Below, one piece after another: positions 1 to 10,016 of a stretch of DNA of 64,000 bases. The position numbers and the translations under genes were made by a program. How positions within the stretch are numbered: the stretch's first letter is position 1; each line of letters begins with the position of its first letter. The stretch lies in assembly GCF_016481275.1 (NCBI RefSeq), contig NZ_JAEMNW010000001.1, positions 496,001 through 560,000 of the forward strand. The letters are read 5' to 3'. The stretch comes from Antrihabitans auranticaus. GTDB lineage: Bacteria > Actinomycetota > Actinomycetes > Mycobacteriales > Mycobacteriaceae. Under the pieces are notes generated by a model. It was not told the origin of the DNA. It ran no database searches and saw only the letters and a list, made by a program, of their open reading frames with translations.

Positions 1-1880
<1,880 letters not shown>

Positions 1881-1905
1881 CTAACTCAGCCCTACGACAG
1901 TCCGG

Positions 1906-2454
1906 CTACCACTTGAACATGGGAAGCGGAGACAGCGGATTCGTCCGAACTCGCCCTGCCGTAAGCGTAACCAACCGGACGTGAAAGCCTGCGTCGGGAT
2001 ACGTGCTCGCGATTCGGCGATAGTCCGCCATCGACATTCCGAAGCGCCGCACCCCGAACAACACATCGATGGTGTCCGCGCGGCGAAAGATCTCGACCGG
2101 TGAATGCGGGTCTGCGGCCGCGCGGAGCTTGTGATGCTGATCGATCATGTCGTCGACCAGCGGTACGAGGTCCGTACGGTCGCCCTTGGACAGTCAGTCA
2201 CGCGCCAACTCCGCCGACGGACCCAGGTAGTCGAACGTTCCCGCGGACCAGATGCCGAGATCGTGAAACGCACCGGCCGTCAGATACTCCTCGCGCGACG
2301 ACGGCACCGCACCCGACCCGCCGCCGACGGCGTAGAGGGCGTCACAGAACTCCAGTACACGCAGGACGTGATTGGTGTACGGGGTTCGATCCCCGGCCAA
2401 CGCCGTGAACCACGGCTCGAGCCTGCGATCGATCTCATCCCGTACGGTTCCCAT
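1906..2454 (-). pseudogene. HD-domain phosphohydrolase gene interrupted by an in-frame TGA
   Basis: A 183-codon frame is interrupted at codon 87 by TGA (2194-2196, minus strand). Upstream it reads RTPYTNHVLRVLEF and AGAFHDLGIW; downstream, in the same frame, it reads MIDQHHKLR and EIFRRADTIDV. The HD metal ligands (NHV, FHD, QHH and RAD) are therefore divided between the halves, so neither half alone should fold as an active HD hydrolase. The ATG at 2454 overlaps the stop of the upstream MetE-like gene (TGATG), as in a normal operon; a GTG at 2457 is an alternative. One base change (TGG to TGA at '...ELARD-X-LSKGD') would explain it. It could be a real nonsense mutation, a sequence error, or a leaky UGA-C stop. 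Substrate unknown. Confidence 0.75.
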
Positions 2455-3470
2455 CACAACGACTCCGGTTCCTCCGCAAACGCTCTTGCTGTTTCCACAC
2501 TCAGCCGTAATGCCTTGCGCGCCCAGCTGTTGGACGCCGCCGCCAGGCCACAGCCGGGCGTGACGAGAATCTGATCGCGTAACGTCGACCGCTTGAATCC
2601 GAGCCGGTCGACCAGGTTGAGCGCGGGGTTCGCGATATCCCGCCAGGTCGGCTCGATATCCGGTCCGACGGCCGGAACCAATCCCAGCGCAACAGCTTTC
2701 CCTGCTTCGAGCAATTCGCCGATGCCGTCGAGGTCAGCAACCTGCAAGAGCGCCGCGTCGACGCCGATGCACTCCGCCTTGCTGCGCCGCAGCAGCTCCA
2801 GTGGTGGCGAAGCACCGCAATTGTGTACCAGGACAGGTACTTGCGCAGCCTCGACGACGAGGTCCAGCAGGTGCAACACGTTGGGCGCGGGCAGCGCAGC
2901 GACGCGGTCCATTCCGGTTACGCCTTTGACCGTGCCCGCAATGACCGCCGGAAGCGACGGCTCATCCAGCTGCAGAACAACTTTCGCACCGAACCGACGT
3001 TGCACCTCGGCAACGTGCTGGGCCAGCCCCTCTGCGAGCGACTCCGCGAAGTCACGGACAGCGCCGTCGTCGGTGAGCACTCTGTGGCCATTGCCCAGCT
3101 CGACCTCGGCGGCTAGCGTCAGCGGACCGCAAGCCTGCAGCTTCAGTGCCTTCCCAGTGCCTACGTAACCGGCCTTCTCCCAAGCCTCTTCGAGGAGGTC
3201 CAGGTCTTCACGGAGCAACCGCAGCGAGCGCTTCGCCACGCTGCCAGGAGTCCTCGCCAAGCGGTAGCCACGGGTCGTCGTGTCGAAATGCATGTCGACG
3301 AGCAGGGCACCGGCGCGACCGATCATGTCGGCACCGACTCCGCGAGCGGGCAATTCGACGATATGGGGCATCTCGCCCAGCTCACCGACTATCGTCGCCG
3401 CAGCTTCGCGCGAGTCCGTCCCCGGCCAGGACCCGATCGCCGTCGCAATCCCGCCGAACGGAGTTGTCAC
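2454..3470 (-). CDS. MetE/UROD-like barrel protein (Rv3015c type)
   Basis: A 338-residue protein of the cobalamin-independent methionine synthase C-terminal-barrel/UROD-like superfamily. The N-terminus [15 protein letters not shown] and the later segments [22 protein letters not shown] and [11 protein letters not shown] are typical of short actinobacterial MetE-like proteins; the His and Cys in the last two may be metal ligands, as in MetE. It is far shorter than full MetE (about 750), so methionine synthesis should not be assumed. The GTG start at 3470 overlaps the mnmA stop by 4 nt (GTGA), implying translational coupling. It lies between tRNA thiolation genes and ligA, as in mycobacteria. 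Biochemical role unknown. Confidence 0.8.
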   Translation of the reverse strand: MTTPFGGIATAIGSWPGTDSREAAATIVGELGEMPHIVELPARGVGADMIGRAGALLVDMHFDTTTRGYRLARTPGSVAKRSLRLLREDLDLLEEAWEKAGYVGTGKALKLQACGPLTLAAEVELGNGHRVLTDDGAVRDFAESLAEGLAQHVAEVQRRFGAKVVLQLDEPSLPAVIAGTVKGVTGMDRVAALPAPNVLHLLDLVVEAAQVPVLVHNCGASPPLELLRRSKAECIGVDAALLQVADLDGIGELLEAGKAVALGLVPAVGPDIEPTWRDIANPALNLVDRLGFKRSTLRDQILVTPGCGLAAASNSWARKALRLSVETARAFAEEPESL

Positions 3471-4552
3471 CTGTGGTGGCCGGTCCGGGCGATCGTGCCA
3501 CTGCCGATCACTACGTCACCCGCGGCGGCCGGACGGTAGAGCACCAATGCCTGCCCCTTTGCTACACCGGTCAACGGCTCACGCAACCTGACTTCGATTC
3601 CACTGCCGATACTTTCGGCAACCGCATCGGCTGTTCCGCCGTGCGCCCGGACCTGGACGACACATTCGACCGGACCGTCCGGCGCGCTACCGGAGGTCCA
3701 GATCGCACGGTCCGCGCCGATGGTCCACACCTGCAGCCGCTCGACCGAACCCACACGGACCGTTCCACTTTCGGGCTCGATCTCGGTCACGTACCGCGGT
3801 CGGCCGTCAGCTGCCGGACCGGCAACACCCAGCCCCTTGCGCTGCCCGATCGTAAAGCCGTGTACACCATCGTGTTCCGCGAGCACCGCACCGGAATCGG
3901 CGTCGACGACCGCACCCGGCCTGATCCCGATGCGTGCACCGAGAAACGCCCGGGTGTCACCCGACGGGATGAAGCAGATGTCGTGACTGTCGGGCTTGTC
4001 TGCGACAGCAAGCCCGCGCGCCGCGGCTTCTTCGCGAATCTGCGGCTTCGGTGTATCGCCGACAGGGAACAGCGCACGCGAAAGCTGCTGTGCCGTAAGC
4101 ACTGCGAGAACGTAGGACTGGTCCTTCTCCGCATCGACAGCGCGGCGCAGCACCCCGTCGTCGAGTTGCGCGTAATGCCCGGTTGCGACCGCGTCGAAAC
4201 CCAAGGCGAAGGCGCGGTCGGCCAAGGCGGAGAACTTGATCTTCTCGTTGCAACGCAAGCAGGGATTCGGGGTCTCGCCTGCGGCATACGAGTCGACGAA
4301 GTCGTCGATGACGTCTTCCTTGAAGCGCTCCGCAAAATCCCAGACATAGAACGGAATTCCCAGAACGTCGGCGGCGCGGCGCGCATCGCCGGCGTCTTCC
4401 TTCGAGCAGCAGCCGCGGGCTCCGGTTCGTAATGTTCCCGGCTCGGCGGACAGGGCGAGGTGCACGCCGACTACATCATGACCAGCGGCTACCACGCGTG
4501 CGGCAGCGACAGCCGAGTCGACGCCGCCGCTCATCGCAGCAAGCACACGCAT
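3467..4552 (-). CDS. mnmA: tRNA-specific 2-thiouridylase
   Basis: 361 residues. It adenylates U34 of tRNA-Lys/Glu/Gln and transfers sulfur to make 2-thiouridine. The PP-loop SGGVDS is at residues 8-13, the catalytic cysteine pair lies in NPCLRC (98 and 101), and the second catalytic cysteine is in [11 protein letters not shown] (about 193). The start is the ATG at 4552, which shares its first base with the iscS stop (TGATG). A longer upstream reading frame exists but has no family homology. Cotranscribed with iscS, which can supply the persulfide sulfur. Formerly trmU; Rv3024c equivalent. Confidence 0.96.
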   Translation of the reverse strand: MRVLAAMSGGVDSAVAAARVVAAGHDVVGVHLALSAEPGTLRTGARGCCSKEDAGDARRAADVLGIPFYVWDFAERFKEDVIDDFVDSYAAGETPNPCLRCNEKIKFSALADRAFALGFDAVATGHYAQLDDGVLRRAVDAEKDQSYVLAVLTAQQLSRALFPVGDTPKPQIREEAAARGLAVADKPDSHDICFIPSGDTRAFLGARIGIRPGAVVDADSGAVLAEHDGVHGFTIGQRKGLGVAGPAADGRPRYVTEIEPESGTVRVGSVERLQVWTIGADRAIWTSGSAPDGPVECVVQVRAHGGTADAVAESIGSGIEVRLREPLTGVAKGQALVLYRPAAAGDVVIGSGTIARTGHHR

Positions 4553-5865
4553 CAGCGAATTCCTTCCGAAGACAGCTCGCTCAGTGCCGCGGTGGACCGC
4601 GAACCGGCGCCGGCGAGCCCAGCAGCCTTGGCCCGCTCGACGACCTGTGGCAGCGCCGCGATCAGGGCATCGATATCGGATCGAGTAGTTGTGTGTCCCA
4701 ACGAGAATCGCAATGATCCACGGGCGGCAGCCGGGTCGACACCCATCGCGATGAGGACGTGGCTCGGGCGCGCGACGCCCGCGGTACACGCGGATCCCGT
4801 CGAACATTCGATGCCTGCGGCGTCCAGCAGCATCAACAGCGAATCGCCTTCGCAGCCGGGGAAAGTGAAGTGGGCGTTGCCAGGGAGGCGGTCATCGCCC
4901 GAGGCACCGTTCAGCACCGCGTCCGGCGCTGTTGCGCGAACCCCGGCGCTGAGGTGCTCCCGCAAGGCCCGAAGGTGCGCGGGCCGAACATCGAGTTCGT
5001 CGACCGTCGCCCGCAATGCGGCCGCCATACCCGCGACAGCAGCGGTGTCCGGTGTACCGGAGCGCACATCGCGTTCGTGCCCGCCACCGTGCAGCAACGG
5101 AACACACGGAACCTGGCGCCCCAGCAGCAGAGCACCCACGCCCTGCGGGCCACCGAACTTGTGGGCAGCGATGCTCGCCGCCGACAGTCCACTCGCCGCG
5201 AAGTCGATGGGCAACTGTGCGGCGGCCTGAATCGCGTCGCTATGCATAGGCACGCCGAACTCACGAGCGATCGCGGCAAGCTCCACGATCGGCATGATCG
5301 TGCCGACCTCGTTGTTCGCCCACATGATCGTCACGAGTGCCGCATCGTCGGCGTGCAGTGCCAATGCTGCCCGCAACGTGTCCGGCGCAACCCGGCCCTG
5401 CGCGTCCACGGGCAGCCACGTCACCGAAGCGCCCTCGTGCCGTTCGAGCCACTCGACGGCGTCGAGCACGGCATGGTGCTCGACGCAGCTGGCGAAGATG
5501 CGGGTCCGGCGCGGGTCGGCGGCGCGGCGCGCCCAGTAGATGCCCTTGACGGCGAGGTTGTCGCTCTCGGTACCACCGGAGGTGAAGATCACTTCGGACG
5601 GCCGCGCACCGAGGCATGCTGCGATCGACTCGCGCGCCTCCTCGACTCGGCGACGGGCGGCGCGGCCGGATCCGTGCAGCGAGGACGCATTGCCGACCGT
5701 GGCGAAAACAGCGGTCATCGCCTCGATAGCCACGGGCAGCATCGGCGTTGTTGCCGCGTGGTCGAGGTACACCGGGGTGGCAGCGCCGTTCAGGAGCGAG
5801 CCGTTCACAGCTGAGCCGTTCACAGCCACGCCTTTGCCGGCAGAGCCCTGGTTAACCGAGTTCAT
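4552..5865 (-). CDS. iscS: cysteine desulfurase (NifS/IscS-like)
   Basis: 437 residues. A PLP enzyme that converts cysteine to alanine plus an enzyme-bound persulfide for tRNA thiolation or Fe-S assembly. The family start [11 protein letters not shown] appears at about residue 32; the PLP lysine is in [10 protein letters not shown] (K236) and the persulfide cysteine in [10 protein letters not shown] (C360). The 31-residue N-terminal extension is unusual: it includes NGSAVNGS encoded by a 15-bp tandem repeat (5798-5827), has a poor ribosome-binding site, and could be partly untranslated. Overlaps mnmA by 1 nt. The group assignment rests on context; general cysteine desulfurase function is clear. 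Confidence 0.95.
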   Translation of the reverse strand: MNSVNQGSAGKGVAVNGSAVNGSLLNGAATPVYLDHAATTPMLPVAIEAMTAVFATVGNASSLHGSGRAARRRVEEARESIAACLGARPSEVIFTSGGTESDNLAVKGIYWARRAADPRRTRIFASCVEHHAVLDAVEWLERHEGASVTWLPVDAQGRVAPDTLRAALALHADDAALVTIMWANNEVGTIMPIVELAAIAREFGVPMHSDAIQAAAQLPIDFAASGLSAASIAAHKFGGPQGVGALLLGRQVPCVPLLHGGGHERDVRSGTPDTAAVAGMAAALRATVDELDVRPAHLRALREHLSAGVRATAPDAVLNGASGDDRLPGNAHFTFPGCEGDSLLMLLDAAGIECSTGSACTAGVARPSHVLIAMGVDPAAARGSLRFSLGHTTTRSDIDALIAALPQVVERAKAAGLAGAGSRSTAALSELSSEGIR

Positions 5866-5920
5866 GACCTAACAAGGATAGCCCGGTCGAGCCTGAGCTT
5901 TGACCGGGCCGTTGTCGCTG

Positions 5921-6838
5921 CTACGCGGTTTGCGCGACCAGCGTGCGAGTTGTGTCGGGCGTTTTGACCGTATTGCGCGCGTCGGCCGATTCGAGCACGC
6001 CGTGCGCCTCGAAATCGAGCACGTCTGCACCACGAACCGCACGCTCGCACCGGGCAGCAAGATCCTTTCGATCCGCACCGGGTTGCTCGATCGGCGCGAG
6101 GACGACCTCGGCCGTGATCGAGTCGGCCCGCAGCATCCGCAACAACGAGGTCGCCATCGAATCTTCCCCGACGAAGCTTGCCGTCGTCGACAGCGAACCG
6201 TCGTCGTTGCGGTACTGCAGACGCACCGGCTGCACGGGGGTTTTCGTATCGACCGCCGACTGGAACAGCGCGGGCCGCAGGCCGCCGTACGCACGTCCGC
6301 ACCACGTTGTGCCTTCGGGGAAGAACGCGATCCGCTCCCCCGCCGCCATCCGGTCGGCCATCTCCCTGATGACTCCCGGCAGGGCTTTGAGATTGCCGCG
6401 ATCGATCGGAATGACGCGCATCCTGCGCGCGAGCGTGCCGAGCACCGGCCAATCCACGAGATCGGCGCGCGCGACGAAACTGATCGGCTGCACCGATGCG
6501 AGCACAAGCACGTCGGTCCATCCGACATGTCCTGTCGCGACGAGAACACCCTGTTCAGGCGCGCTGAACATGGCACCGGGTGAGTCGCTGCCGCGCTGAT
6601 CGACCACGTCTACGGTGATTCCGAAGCAGCGAACGAGGACCTCCGCGTAGCGCCGCTGCACACCGCTCTTCATCGTCGCGGGCGTGAGAGCGTTCACGAC
6701 CGGGAAGCTCGCCATGGCTGCACCGACCGTCAGCACGCGCTTCGCGAACGTCCCGTTGCCGACCGTGGCCGATTCTGCATCGACGCACTTCGTGCCACAC
6801 GGACTCGCAGGCATCCACGAGTGCGCCTCGGCGGTCAT
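5921..6838 (-). CDS. PlsC-like lysophospholipid acyltransferase
   Basis: 305 residues. The acyltransferase HX4D catalytic motif is GHVGWTD (His104, Asp109), and the glycerolipid-binding motif is FFPEGTTW (about 173-179), with VIPIDRG between them. This predicts 1-acylglycerol-3-phosphate-type acyltransferase activity or acylation of another lipid acceptor. The ATG at 6838 shares one base with the stop of the GNAT gene (TGATG), so the longer frame upstream is not used. The pair corresponds to Rv3026c-Rv3027c and resembles OlsB/OlsA pairing for ornithine lipids, but that pathway is an inference. The gap to iscS is 55 nt. Confidence 0.88.
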   Translation of the reverse strand: MTAEAHSWMPASPCGTKCVDAESATVGNGTFAKRVLTVGAAMASFPVVNALTPATMKSGVQRRYAEVLVRCFGITVDVVDQRGSDSPGAMFSAPEQGVLVATGHVGWTDVLVLASVQPISFVARADLVDWPVLGTLARRMRVIPIDRGNLKALPGVIREMADRMAAGERIAFFPEGTTWCGRAYGGLRPALFQSAVDTKTPVQPVRLQYRNDDGSLSTTASFVGEDSMATSLLRMLRADSITAEVVLAPIEQPGADRKDLAARCERAVRGADVLDFEAHGVLESADARNTVKTPDTTRTLVAQTA

Positions 6839-7653
6839 CAGAGCGACTTTCCTTCGAGCGCTGCCGCGGCCTGCTGGAGCCTTTCGAGATAGCGCTGATT
6901 CACCTGGTGCAGTCCGAGCAGCGCAACGAAGTCCGCCACGGCGAAGTCGGGGTCGTGCGCGGGTTCGCCGGCAACGGTCGCTCCGAGTCGCAGGTAGCCC
7001 TTGAGCAGGGGCGGCAGCTTCGTGCGAGCCGGCGCTGCGATCTCGTCGAGCGTCCTGCCCTCGACGACGACCGGGTTGTAGGGACGGACCGAGTACGGCG
7101 AAGCGTGCTTGCTCAGGAGAACGTCCCGCACACCGCGCACGTTCGCGCCGGGAGCCTCGTCTGGAGCCTCCTGCATCGGTACGGAGACGCAGCCCATCAC
7201 CCATTCGTATCCGGTCAGCTGGATGTAGTGCAGGATGCCCGCCCACATCAGGCTCAGCACCGAACCGTTGCGGTGCTCGGGGCGCACGCACGCCCGGCCC
7301 ATCTCGACGATCTGCGGCCGCAGCGGCGCGAGTGCGGAGAGGTCGAACTCCGTGGCCGTGTAATAGCCGCCTGCCGCCTTTGCCGAATCCGGCGGAAGCA
7401 TCCGGTAGCAGCCGACGAACTGGTCGGACAACTCGTCGCGGACGAGGAGATGGTCGCAGTGGTCGTCGAAGCGGTCGGCGTCGAGGCCGAGCTCGTTGGC
7501 CGGAATGTCGAATCCCGGCTCGGAGGCGAAAACGTCGTAACGCAAACGCTGCGCCGCCAACCGATGCTCCCGGTCCGACGTGACAACCAGCGAGTACCTA
7601 GGCCGCGTAGTTACATCAACACTCGGAGGGGACAGTACCGACAAAGTGGTCAT
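6838..7653 (-). CDS. GNAT-family N-acyltransferase (OlsB-like)
   Basis: 271 residues. Motifs ERRLAAQ-type RLRYDVFASE near the N-terminus, QIVEMGRACVRPEHRNG in the middle and SLMWAGILHYIQ are typical of the ornithine-acyl-ACP N-acyltransferase/haemolysin-like GNAT group (Acetyltransf_5). It probably transfers a 3-hydroxyacyl or acyl chain from ACP to an amine. It overlaps the downstream PlsC-like gene by 1 nt, which supports sequential N- then O-acylation of a lipid head group. Whether the organism makes ornithine lipid cannot be read from sequence. The region upstream contains a palindromic repeat and no obvious promoter match. Confidence 0.82.
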   Translation of the reverse strand: MTTLSVLSPPSVDVTTRPRYSLVVTSDREHRLAAQRLRYDVFASEPGFDIPANELGLDADRFDDHCDHLLVRDELSDQFVGCYRMLPPDSAKAAGGYYTATEFDLSALAPLRPQIVEMGRACVRPEHRNGSVLSLMWAGILHYIQLTGYEWVMGCVSVPMQEAPDEAPGANVRGVRDVLLSKHASPYSVRPYNPVVVEGRTLDEIAAPARTKLPPLLKGYLRLGATVAGEPAHDPDFAVADFVALLGLHQVNQRYLERLQQAAAALEGKSL

Positions 7654-7807
7654 GTCCGTTGTCTAACGAGCCAGTAATGCTGCGCGGGATATGCACGGTG
7701 ACGTGTCGATGCAGCTTGGGTTAACGCAGGTCGCAGGGGGTGGTCGCGTTCACCGGGGGTTCACGAAGGTGGACTGGGGGCGACAGATACGCCGCATTTG
7801 TTGTTGC

Positions 7808-7866
7808 GCTCGCGGTTTTGCGCGTCGCTCGCGTAATAACGCGAGCGCGACGCAAAAGGGCGAGCG
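7808..7866. repeat. 59-bp palindromic repeat, copy 1
   Basis: Nested imperfect palindrome: outer arms around CGCTCGCGGTTTTGCG and CGCAAAAGGGCGAGCG, inner arms around GCTCGCGT/ACGCGAGC. It aligns without gaps to copy 2 at 8923-8981 (about 50 of 59 positions identical). It lies in the 298-base gap between the divergent GNAT and AbiEi-like genes; the rest of that gap holds the two DnaA-box-like sites and no gene I can support. Confidence 0.8.
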
Positions 7867-7872
7867 TGGGCG

Positions 7873-7899
7873 TTATCCACAGGGCTCCAGTTATCCACA
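7873..7899 (+). promoter_or_regulatory. Two tandem DnaA-box-like 9-mers
   Basis: TTATCCACA occurs exactly at 7873-7881 and 7891-7899, 18 bp apart on the same strand. This is the consensus DnaA box. The site lies 53-79 bp upstream of the AbiEi-like start codon and between the origin-like repeat and the gene. Two boxes alone do not make an origin; a regulatory role for DnaA or another factor is an inference. Confidence 0.6.
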
Positions 7900-7951
7900 G
7901 GCAGCCTATTTTCGGCGGGTCGGACGCGCAGCGGCAGGACAACATGTGTTC

Positions 7952-8897
7952 ATGAGCGAACCGATCCGGCGGGCAGACGCCCTCGCCTACGGACAGACAG
8001 ACGCCGAACTGCGCAATCTGTACACACGACAAGGCTGGTCCAAGTTGCGTCCGGGACTGTATGTCCCGCCCGAATTCGAGGAGCTGACGCGCGAGGCCAA
8101 GCATCGCGAACTCGTGGTCGCGACAGCGCCCTTGCTGTCGGCGCTCGCGTCGATCAGTCATCAATCGGCTGCAGTCATGCACGACGTACCGCTGTGGTCG
8201 GTCCCATTCGATCGCGTGCATGCGACGCGTGACCGGCCCGCTGGCGGCCGTAAGACACGTCACCTACACATGCATTGCGCACCGTTGCCCGACGAAGACG
8301 TCGTCGTCATCGATGGCGTACGCGTCACCGACCTGGCCCGCACGGTCGGCGACCTGGCACGGACAGTGCCGCTCGAGCAAGCAATCGTTGCCGGCGACGC
8401 CGCGATGCGAAAGGGTCTGACTCGCAACGAGATCGTCGACGGGTTGGCCTACGCCGAGGGGCGGCACCGGCTATAGGCGCGCACTGCTCGCGACCCAACT
8501 GTTCGACGGTCGCAGCGAGAGTGTCGGCGAATCACGAAGCCGCCTGGCACTTTCCCAACTTCGACTGCCGACGCCGCAGTTGCAGACCGAGTTCTTCGAC
8601 AACGCAGGAGTGTTGCTCGGTCGCGGTGACTTCTTTATCGAAGAGTTCGGCGTGATCGGCGAATTCGATGGGAAGGTCAAGTACGGCAAGTACTTACGCC
8701 CAGGGGTGTCGCCTGGCGAAGCGGTATATCGCGAGAAACTTCGCGAAGACTCGCTGCGGGACATGGGATGGGAGGTGGTGCGGTGGATCTGGAGCGAACT
8801 CGAGCGCCGCGACGTGATACACGCCAGATTTCAGCGCGCGATCACACGCCGCAAACACGCACAGCGACCACTGGGCACCTACCGGTTGGCGGCGTGA
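7952..8897 (+). pseudogene. AbiEi-type antitoxin/DUF559-like gene, frameshifted
   Basis: The first frame (7952-8476) encodes an AbiEi-type N-terminus: ELRNLYTRQGWSKLRPGLYV, SHQSAAVMHDVPLW, and VTDLARTVGDLARTVPLEQA. It stops at TAG (8474-8476). The family's C-terminal half continues one base out of phase from about 8463 to 8897: LFDGRSESVGESRSRL, then LQTEFFDNAG, VIGEFDGKVKYGKY and DMGWEVVRWIWSEL, the last resembling the VSR/DUF559 nuclease-like fold. Removing one C near 8467-8470 restores a 314-residue protein. No partner toxin gene is adjacent. Codon use and GC match the surroundings. It is a recent pseudogene or a sequence error. Confidence 0.8.
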
Positions 8898-8922
8898 CTA
8901 CAGCGCTCGCGACGGATGCTGT

Positions 8923-8981
8923 GCTCGCGGTTTCGTTTCCCGCTCGCGTTATAACGCGAGCGGGACGCAATAGGGCGAGCG
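8923..8981. repeat. 59-bp palindromic repeat, copy 2, with a perfect 28-bp palindrome
   Basis: Same unit as 7808-7866. Its core 8938-8965 is a perfect 28-bp palindrome with arms TCCCGCTCGCGTTA and TAACGCGAGCGGGA and no loop. It lies between the 3' ends of the AbiEi-like pseudogene (plus) and the dienelactone hydrolase gene (minus), so it could also act as a bidirectional terminator, although there is no T-tract. Confidence 0.85.
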
Positions 8982-8993
8982 GGAGGGGGCCGA

Positions 8994-9899
8994 CTAGCCC
9001 AAGTACTGACCGAACCAGGCGAGGACCCGTTGCCAGGCGTCCGCGGCGGCGGTGGGGTCGTAGCGGTCGCTCGTGTCGTTGAAGAAGGCGTGGTTCGCGC
9101 CCCGTTCGGTCACGACCTCGTGCGGGAGGCCCGCGACCTCCAGAGCTGTGGTCGCGGCGTCTCGGGTGGCGTTCACCCGCTCGTCCAGTTCGCCGTACAT
9201 CGCGATGACGGCCGCGTGCGAACCCGCGAAGCTCGCACCTTCCGGCAGCGGACCGTAGAACGGGGCCGCGGCGTCGAGGCGCGGCTCCCCCGATGCCAGC
9301 AGTCGCCACGTCAGCATGCCGCCCATACAGAAGCCGATCGCTCCGACCTTCTTGCCCGGCGCACGGCGCTGCATTTCGTCGATACCGGCCTTCATGTCGC
9401 CGAGCAGACGCTCGGGTGGCGCCGCCGTCAGGGCGGCGGTCGCTTTCGCCGGATCGTCGAAGGACCCCGTGCCGCCTTCTTCGGAGAGCAGGTCGATTGC
9501 GAGGGCCGAATACCCGGCGCCCGCGAATCTGCCGGCAACCGAGCGAATGTGGTCGGTCAGGCCCTTGTTCTCGTGGATAACGAGCAGCACTCCGCGCGGG
9601 TCTGCGGCCGCGGCCCAGGCACCGGTCAACTTGCCGGACGGACCTTCGAACGTAATCGGTTCCGTGGCCACCGCGCCCTCGAGACCGGGCGGCGGCGTAG
9701 TCGATGCGGTCGCACCGATGGTCGTGGTTCCGCTCTCCGATTTGTTCGACGCACACGCGGCGAGCAGGGTCGACGCCGCAGCGGCGGTAAGTCCGAGCAA
9801 CCCGAGCCTGCGCAGCGCTTCGCGGCGCGGGAGCAACCCGTCAGCATGGTCGGTAGCGATTTCTTCGGCGACATAACGCTGCAACGGTGTCATCGTCAT
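8994..9899 (-). CDS. Exported dienelactone-hydrolase-family lipoprotein
   Basis: 301 residues. The N-terminus has a twin-arginine-like PRREALRRLGLLGL followed by a hydrophobic stretch and lipobox LLAAC (Cys49), so the mature protein should be lipid-anchored outside the membrane. The DLH triad is visible: nucleophile Cys191 in GFCMGGM, Asp240 in YGELDERV and His271 in GANHAFFND; Glu110 in IHENKGL is the usual accessory residue. Substrate unknown; carboxymethylenebutenolidase activity is only a family label. It is divergent from the patatin-like gene with 117 bp between the starts. Confidence 0.88.
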   Translation of the reverse strand: MTMTPLQRYVAEEIATDHADGLLPRREALRRLGLLGLTAAAASTLLAACASNKSESGTTTIGATASTTPPPGLEGAVATEPITFEGPSGKLTGAWAAAADPRGVLLVIHENKGLTDHIRSVAGRFAGAGYSALAIDLLSEEGGTGSFDDPAKATAALTAAPPERLLGDMKAGIDEMQRRAPGKKVGAIGFCMGGMLTWRLLASGEPRLDAAAPFYGPLPEGASFAGSHAAVIAMYGELDERVNATRDAATTALEVAGLPHEVVTERGANHAFFNDTSDRYDPTAAADAWQRVLAWFGQYLG

Positions 9900-10016
9900 C
9901 CAATCCGCATCGGCTCCTTCGAATTATTCACCGACAAACCGAGATTCGCACGAACCTGTCGGACCCATGCGGAACTATGTCCTCGGTGGGGCAGTTCGGT
10001 TCGTCGAATTGGAGTG

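Noticed and set aside
2358-2380. T-arm-like sequence GGGGTTCGATCCCC suggesting a tRNA
   Set aside because: It lies inside the HD-domain frame and no acceptor, D or anticodon stems can be drawn at the right distances.
7691-7951. Upstream in-frame extension of the AbiEi-like gene
   Set aside because: It would run through the palindromic repeat and the DnaA-like boxes; family homology begins at 7952.
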